DNA from: Catonia carolina
Taxonomy: Eukaryota; Arthropoda; Insecta; Hemiptera; Achilidae
Reading direction: 5' to 3'
DNA: 64,000 nt
NCBI GenBank assembly: GCA_035578175.1
Contig: JAQMRL010000005.1
Coordinates: 59,687,722 to 59,751,721, forward strand
Positions 57,623 to 64,000 of the stretch are shown here, piece after piece. Position 1 is the stretch's first letter, and every line of letters begins with the position of its first letter. The notes under the pieces were generated by a model that was not told the origin of the DNA, made no database searches, and saw only the letters and a program-made list of their open reading frames with translations. The position numbers and the translations under genes were made by a program.

Positions 57623-57774
57623 TAGTGTCTTTTACATCTCTGCCTCTTCTGTTCTTAAATGCTTCAGTCATTTAATTGGCTGACCATATGATGAGAAACA
57701 GAACTATTTTTTGTACCCCTGAAACTAGCAGATTGAGTGCAAATAATTTAACATCCACCTGCCTGTTGTGGGCA

Positions 57775-58702
57775 CGAACTATCAGTATTAATGTAATTTT
57801 AAAATTTCTTGTCAAGAATAAATTAGTATTAGTGTTTAAATTTCACACGGATCAAAAAGTAAACTTAATGTAGTTATAAACTTTTTCAATCAAAAATAAA
57901 AAATATTTTTCAGTAAATAATAAAGAAGTAAATAGAAAAAAGATTTCCATATTTATTTACAACCCACACAATGATTATAATATCTATATTAAATTTGAAA
58001 TTGCAGCGTCACTTCATTCCTGTCATCAAATCAAATAATCTGAATCTCAACAACAAAATAAACATAAATAACAATTTAAAAATTAATTGTCTATCTACTA
58101 ATAAAGATAGGCTACATAAATTTTATTTTTACAAATTTATATAAAAATAAATTTAAATTATTAGACATATTAAGTAAGTTAAACTTCATTTTTTCACATG
58201 ATTATTCATTTTTTAATGTATTTTGTGTAAAGTACACGCATTCATAGCCTAATAGAATGTCCTTGTAAATATAAAATAACTACGTACAATATTGGAAACG
58301 TTGGTCTTACCTGCTTATGTCGTATTTGAATTGTCATACAAAATAAATAAATAAAGAAATAAAATAAAATAGAAATGACAAAAGGATTTGCAAAATATTA
58401 ATAGGCCTAATTGTTGTATTAGGGAAATCCAACAGGATAAATTATGACTAAGTAAATACCGTAAAAATTAAAAAAAAAATTGTTATGCATAATAATGCTT
58501 ATTACAATACTTAATAACATTTATAAATAAGTATTTAATAAACTATAATTAATGTAATTTCTTGAAATAATGCTTAAGAAAAAATTAAATATTCGACATA
58601 ACTTATACAACTCATTTGAATGCAAGATAAAATACTGACCTGCTCATCAGGAAGTCTCAAAAACGATGTGGCATGGAAACATACAATTTTGTATGTACAT
58701 TT
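57775..58702. other. AT-rich stretch
   Basis: No gene was recognised. Confidence 0.5.
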
Positions 58703-59080
58703 CCTTCTATATTTTTCGAATTGTGGAAAGAAAAACATCACAGTAGTTAGCCACTCGCTCATGGCTTTTTTTAAGAGGCAGGTAAAGGTATTTTTGTTTA
58801 GCTTCAACTTCATAAAATTATTACACTGTATATTAGATTTCATTCGGCACTGTGAATAGTCTGCCCATCTTTTTCAGAAACTAACATTTCTGTTTTCGGT
58901 AACAAACAGTTATATTTGTTAACCTAAAAAAGGTTCCGCGATGTAATCTGGGTATAGTATAAGTTGTTGTGTTTGTTGTACTGAAATTGAAGCAATCGCG
59001 CATGCGCACTGATGCTTTTCCCCCTTTACCCCTCGTTGAAAACAAAGGTAAACTCGTGACTCAAGTAACAATACTGTTGT
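58703..59080. repeat. R2 dispersed repeat, copy 2
   Basis: It aligns with 19836-20190. Differences are scattered, and one ~25-bp indel lies near 58840. The copy contains GCGCATGCGC at 58997, absent from the other. Confidence 0.7.
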
Positions 59081-59811
59081 ACCCTGTCTATGAGGGTCTG
59101 GACGATAAAAGTGAACTCCATTCACATCTCTTTGCTGATTATCATGAACTTCATTTTCAGAACGTTGATACTGAGTCCAAACCGCTAAAATTATTATAGT
59201 TTTTAAATAAATACGATATAATAACAGACGCAGGAAATAACAGTCGGCTAATGATTATAGTTAATATAATAAATTTTATTATATAATACTAATTAAATGA
59301 AATAATGAAAGAATTGTCTTTTGAGTTATATCATGTCATATCAATTTAAAACGTTACATAACTTAATTAATCGGAAGTACTATTATAATATATTATATCA
59401 TAGTATATTTTAATTGATTTAGTAACAAAAATGAACTCAATTCTATAAGTTCGTTTTGAAAAAATTGTATTGTTTTGTTCTTGTCAGTTCATAGTAGTGA
59501 ACTACAGTATGTTATTGACATTACAAGATGTAACTGTACAGTGAAAGTAATGCGAGGTTAGTATAGGGTATCAAAAAATTTATTGACAGTACATCTTTTT
59601 TTGTTTTACTTTTCCAATACTTTATCAAAAGTAAAGAGATTTTTTTGTTTTACTTTAGAATGCTTTGTATATTAAAGGTGAAGATAGTTTTCCGTGAATA
59701 TTTAAAATCTTTATTAGATGAAAAATATTTTTATCGGATTAGGGGTGTAAAGATGAGATTCCTACAAAAGGTAAAAGAGTGCGCAAGATTAGATCAAATA
59801 AGGAATGAAGA

Positions 59812-59857
<46 letters not shown>

Positions 59858-59860
59858 TAA
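59812..59860 (+). repeat. (AAT)n microsatellite
   Basis: About 15 perfect AAT units stand directly before R1 copy 7. Confidence 0.9.
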
Positions 59861-59867
59861 GAAATTC

Positions 59868-60263
59868 CCCATAACAGGCAAGTGGAGTGTTAAATTTTTT
59901 GCACTCGATCTGTTAACTCCAGGGGTACAAAAAATAGTTCGTTTTCTTACCACATAGTCAGCCAATTACATGATTGAAGCATTTAAGAACAGAAGAGGTA
60001 GGGGTGTAAAAGACACTAGTCAGAGTTATCTCCTCTAAAAATGGACTAATGAATTTCATTACACAGCCTGACCCTGTGGTGAATGAAATAAAGGTGTGAT
60101 TTGCGGGGTGGAAATTAGATGCTTTTCAGAGAGCTTGGCATGTTGATAAGCATACTTTTTCACTCAGTGAGGAAGGCACAGCTAAACCACCTCACTTCTT
60201 GTTTTACTTAGTAAAACCTCTAAAGGTTCAAAGAAACTTTTCAGATGATGACCTTAACAACAA
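59868..60263 (+). repeat. R1 SINE-like repeat, copy 7
   Basis: It starts CCCATAACAGGCAAGTGG and ends CTTAACAACAACAA. Confidence 0.82.
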
Positions 60264-60785
60264 CAAAGGAATGAAGAAAGTTTCAAAATATTATGTTCTA
60301 CAAAATGAAAATAAGAAATTAAATTAGACTCACGATCGCGCTTGCTCAACACGCGAGTAATTTTTTATTTTAAATTTGTGGACCATATCTTTAAAGTTTC
60401 AGTATATTTTTGAATCACTCTATATGTTATATAACTGGTGATTAAATATAATGTTATTAGTGATTAATGAGTGATTGTAATTTGACAGCTAAATAGAAAT
60501 GAATAAAATTCATTGCATGTTATTTTACTATCAACACACCGATTAGGAGATAGTTCTAGTTTGATAGTTAATGGCAAGATGTTTGAAAGACAGTTCTAGT
60601 TAATCAGATTTTAAATTTGACATTGCTGATTTATAAACTCATGAAGATTTTCTTTAAGTCAGTTATGAAAGATACTAATATGATATTTACTAAACGTTCG
60701 TCAATTTTTTGTTACAGAACTAATTATACAGGCGATAAAAGAAGCAACATATCTGCATTTCTTAAAACAAATCCATAAATAGGTT

Positions 60786-61188
60786 ATTGTTGTTTAGATC
60801 ATCAGCCAAAAGGTTGGTTTGAACCTCTAGAGGCTTTACTAAGTAAAATAAAGAGTAAGGAGGTTTGCTATTACCTTCCTCACTGAGTAGAAAAGTATGC
60901 TTATCGGCATGCCAGGCTCTCCGAAAAGCATCTACTTTCCACTCTGCGAATGACACCTTTACTTCATTCACTTCATTCACAGCGGGTAGCTGTTTAATGA
61001 AATTCATTACTCTCAGAGGAGATAACTGTGACTATTGTTTTTTACATCTCTACCTCTTTTAATTTTAAAAGCTTCAGTTATATAATTGGCTGACAATGCG
61101 ATAAGAAACATAACTATTTTTTGTAGCCCTGGAACTAGCAGATGGAGTGCAAATAATTTAACACTCAATGTGCCTGTTATGAGCAAAG
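60786..61188 (-). repeat. R1 SINE-like repeat, copy 8
   Basis: This is a reverse-strand copy from TTGTTGTTTAGATCATCAGC to GCCTGTTATGAGC. CTTCATTCACTTCATTCAC at 60961 shows a small internal duplication. Confidence 0.82.
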
Positions 61189-61228
61189 AAATAGACTATG
61201 GTGCAAAAATAACCACGTGATTATCTAA

Positions 61229-61924
61229 AGCACGGTCTACACGTAACGTTTTGCCTGTCCGTTTCGTATACATGCAAAACGGACGGAAAGCATGCGTCCA
61301 CACCACTACGACTTGTAGTTGACCGTGGAGTTGTAGTGGACCGTGCAGTGATGGAAGAAGAGTGCTTAATTTTGTCTGTAATATCATTATGTGCTGCAAA
61401 AATGAAAACTAAAATAATTAAAAGTCGTAACCGGTGGTCTAAAAAGTGGTAATGAAGAGAGGGAGATTCTCTCGTGTTAAATTAATGAGAGAACCAAGGT
61501 AAGAACACGAAGATTGGTAAAATTATTTAAGAATGGACGTGGGTATATATTAACAGTTATTGTCTTTAGTAACACCAGAAATACAAAATAAATAATTCAA
61601 GAAACTCAGTACAAAGATTACACGACCACTGTCTCATATATGACATTTTAATATAATGTGAAAACTGAACTGCACTGCTGAAAGATTTATGAAAAACAGA
61701 GAAGTCATCAAGAAAATCGGGCAGGGTATCTACACGTTCGAACTTGCTCTGACTTGTCCTACGTTTTGCATGAACTCAACGCTCCAGCCCATCCGACTTT
61801 TTGAAGTCATCCGACTTCATTTAGATCAAACAAAACGTACCTTTTGCTGTCCACACGTAACGTTTTGTCCGTTTTTTAATATTACCCAAAACGGGCATGC
61901 AAAACGTTACGTGTGGACCGCGCT
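61229..61924. mobile_element. Harbinger-like non-autonomous element with TAA duplication
   Basis: TAA lies at 61226-61228 and 61925-61927. Ends AGCACGGTCTACACGTAACG and (other strand) AGCGCGGTCCACACGTAACG are inverted and continue with TTTTGC. Internal copies of ACGTAACGTTTTG recur. Near 61350-61440 a frame reads ILSVISLCAAKMKTKIIKSR followed by NRWSKKW, like Harbinger protein starts, then stops. Confidence 0.75.
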
Positions 61925-62024
61925 TAACACTGAGCTACAAAAAAACTTTTTCAAAGATATTTCTAGTTATTACATGGAGATATGCTGGCAACCAAACCTA
62001 GGCATGACAGCTGATACTATTGCG

Positions 62025-62215
62025 TGAAAAAAAGAAGGAGGAGGAGGTGAAGAAAATGAAGGGGAAGAAAAGAAGAAGGAGAATGAGGAGGTGGAGGGGA
62101 AAGAGAAGGAGGAGAAAGGGTAAAGGGAAGGGGAAGGAGGAGAACAAGGAGAAGGAGAACGAGAAAAAGAAACAGAAGGAGAAAGAGAAAAAGATTAAGA
62201 AGTAAAACAGAAGGA
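62025..62215 (+). repeat. 190-bp polypurine tract
   Basis: This tract is almost pure A/G (GGAGGAGG, GAAGAAAAGAAGAAGG, AGGAGAAAGG). The long Lys/Glu/Arg-rich frame across it is a by-product of composition and not a gene. Confidence 0.85.
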
Positions 62216-63139
62216 GATGGAGAAAAGAAGAAAAAAATGTACACTATAAACATGAGTATGTCGTGTGATAAACATAAATGTTAAACGTTTAACATACGGA
62301 TCTATTCTAACTCAGTTTTAAAAGAAAGTAATGCATTTGCACTTAAGTAGCCGATTAAAACAGTTTAAAAACAAGCTTTTTATGTTCTTTTGCAAATTTC
62401 ATATTAATCGGATCACCCGCTTTAACTCAAAGATGAAAACATGCATAAATACAAACTAAAGACGATTTTCTTCTTAAAACAAAAATCAGCTTTGTAACAT
62501 TAGGGGGTAATAAAACGTGAAAAGTTATTGAAATCAGAGTAGCCTGCATAATTTTTCACTTTTCAATTTTACTACTATAGATAGCGTTGCGAGAAGATAA
62601 ACATTCTTTAAATGGATGTTGTAATTAAATATTTTTATTATTTATAAATAAATAAATAGTTAAAGAATTTAAAAATTGTCAGGTAGGTAACCTTGCATGT
62701 AAACTAATGATTCATATTTTACTATTAACTTACTGGTTTTCAGAAAAGATTGCATCTAATGCTGAGCCAGTATTAAGTTGGCTCTGCAAGTAATGGCTCC
62801 ACATACCTTGACCAATATTAAAGTAATTTAATTTGTGAAAGTTTCCTTAACGTATAACTTATCAAATTACAAATTTTACGGCAAAGTGTACCAGTTTTCT
62901 AGTGATAAACAATAATATTACATAATAAAAATTTCTTTTAACGATCACCTCCATCCTGTGTCCAATCTTGTTTAGAAAAAAATTCTTCAAGAACTGATTT
63001 TATTTTACTCAAGATCACATGTAAATTTTAAGACAGTTGGGATATTATGCGTTCACTCCATAAACAGGATGTAATAATCTGGTGATGACCTTACCTATGC
63101 TAACATTTTACAAAATATCATTGTCATAACCCTAGTATT
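62216..63139. other. AT-rich stretch
   Basis: No gene was recognised. Confidence 0.5.
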
Positions 63140-63536
63140 TGCCCATAACAGACAGGTGGAGTGTCAAATTGTTTACATTCAATCTATTAGTTGCAGGGCT
63201 AAAATAAATAGTTCTGTTTCTTATCACATGGTCAGCCAATTAAATGACTGAATCATTTAAGAACAGAACAGTTAGAGGTGTAAAAGACACTAATCAGAGT
63301 TATCTCATCTGAAAGTAATGGATTTCATTATACAGCCAGACCCTGTGATGAATGAAGTGAAAGTGTCATTTGCAGAGTGGAAAATATAGGCTATGCTTTT
63401 CAGAGGGCCTGGCATGCTGATAAGTGTACTTTTCCAATCAGTGAGGAAGGAAATGGTAAACCACCTCACTCCTCGATTTACTTAGTAAAACCTCTACAGG
63501 TTCAAACCAGCCTTTTGGCTGATGACCTAAACAAAC
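63140..63536 (+). repeat. R1 SINE-like repeat, copy 9, with exact TSD
   Basis: A complete 397-bp copy. AACCCTAGTATT lies at 63128-63139 and again at 63537-63548, a 12-bp target-site duplication that fixes both ends of the element. Confidence 0.9.
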
Positions 63537-63616
63537 AACCCTAGTATTGTCTAAAAACGGTCAGTTAGATGAATTCTTGGTAATCGTCGGATTTCTTAGT
63601 AAATTTATTAATATAG

Positions 63617-64000
63617 TGAAACGTCAGTTATCCGAACTAACTGGGACCAGAGAGGTTCTAATAATCAAATAGTTTGGATAATCAAAAACGCTAAATACTG
63701 TACTTTGATACATTGTACCGTAACAATATAATTTAACCTAAATGTTTAATAGATTAATAAAGGCTAATATAAACTTTAATTAAAATAATTTTTTTATTGC
63801 ATTTATTACAAATTTAGAGAAATAAACATTAATAAAAACAATCGGAAAAATACAGAATTTCAAAACTAAATATATTAGAAAGAAATAAACTTCAGTAAAA
63901 TCCTTTATGAAATATTTTTTCACTCACTTGTATATGTACTATTGTATTTTTTTTAAAATTTTGTATTTTCTTTTGAACTAAGACTTTTTGTAGCAGCAAC
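63617..64000. mobile_element. Possible pogo/Tigger-like end, runs out of the window
   Basis: GTGAAACGTCAGTTATCCGA followed by an interior ATCAAATAGTTTGGATAATC resembles pogo/Tigger ends (GAAACCCxxGTTATCCG). The partner end would lie to the right. Confidence 0.4.

Larger units (their letters stand above)
52496..57774 (-). repeat. R1 SINE-like repeat, copy 6, split in three by insertions
   Basis: The segments 52496-52526, 56753-56843 and 57623-57774 are consecutive parts of one reverse-strand R1 copy. Its right end is GCCTGTTGTGGGC. The first gap is a Copia element and the second a TIR element. Confidence 0.82.
59640..60330 (+). pseudogene. LINE fragment interrupted by R1 copy 7
   Basis: 59745-59813 translates GVKMRFLQKVKECARLDQIR and NEEI, matching EMRFLRSVKGCTLLDRLYNE in the LINE at 32675-34304. 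GGAATGAAGAAA recurs at 60267 after the R1 copy, followed by more A-rich LINE-like sequence. Confidence 0.55.

Noticed and set aside
58574..58843. - strand frame with a plausible donor (GATGAGCAG/gtcagt), considered as a missing 5' exon of the CD36-family gene
   Set aside because: The residues do not fit any CD36 block, and the sequence belongs largely to the R2 repeat found again at 19836.
62020..62253. Lys/Glu-rich (+) and Leu/Pro-rich (-) ORFs
   Set aside because: They are by-products of the polypurine tract.

Overview
The window looks like nuclear DNA of an animal, most likely an insect or other arthropod. It is AT-rich, genes are split into small exons by long introns with GT/AG splice sites, and most of the sequence is transposable elements. 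I cannot name the species. Two host genes are supported. The 3' end of a KATNIP (KIAA0556, DUF4457) orthologue lies on the + strand (exons 1122-1223, 1979-2130, 4334-4526). Seven 3' exons of a class B scavenger receptor (CD36 family) lie on the - strand between 27651 and 41182. The exons of both genes join in phase. The KATNIP 5' exons lie left of the window. The receptor N-terminal exons were not found and probably lie beyond 64000 or in the unannotated right half.

The rest is a dense, often nested mobile-element landscape. DNA transposons include mariner/Tc1 (3186-3968, 4868-5600, 13997-14904, 20545-21302), piggyBac-like elements flanked by TTAA (2484-3029, 12052-12617), Harbinger-like pieces (18057-18700, 61229-61924), pogo-like TIR elements and several foldback or MITE elements. 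Non-LTR retrotransposons appear as 5'-truncated copies, four of them with clear target-site duplications (23503-23967, 32675-34304, 37703-38921, 41828-42790). There are at least four SINE-like families. One is derived from tRNA-Gly. Another, here called R1, is about 400 bp, has an (AAC)n tail, and is present nine times.

The most notable region is 52496-57774. An R1 copy is interrupted by a Copia element (52527-56752) whose two 121-bp LTRs are identical, with a CTTTC duplication and a half-tRNA-iMet primer site. That Copia has lost most of gag, protease and integrase by an in-frame deletion. Its RNase H coding region is itself interrupted by a 1,769-bp DNA transposon (52896-54664) with about 32-bp TIRs, an ATAT duplication, repeated subterminal motifs, and an ORF carrying an S-D-G-C-G-G-Q-N-K-N motif of the DUF7869 type. 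This is the best candidate for a poorly described transposon system. The same R1 copy is interrupted again at 56844-57622 by a TIR element that contains a SINE.

Genes do not form operons here. The host genes act independently, and their introns serve as insertion sites. One retroposon (35533-35808) duplicated the splice donor of a receptor exon.
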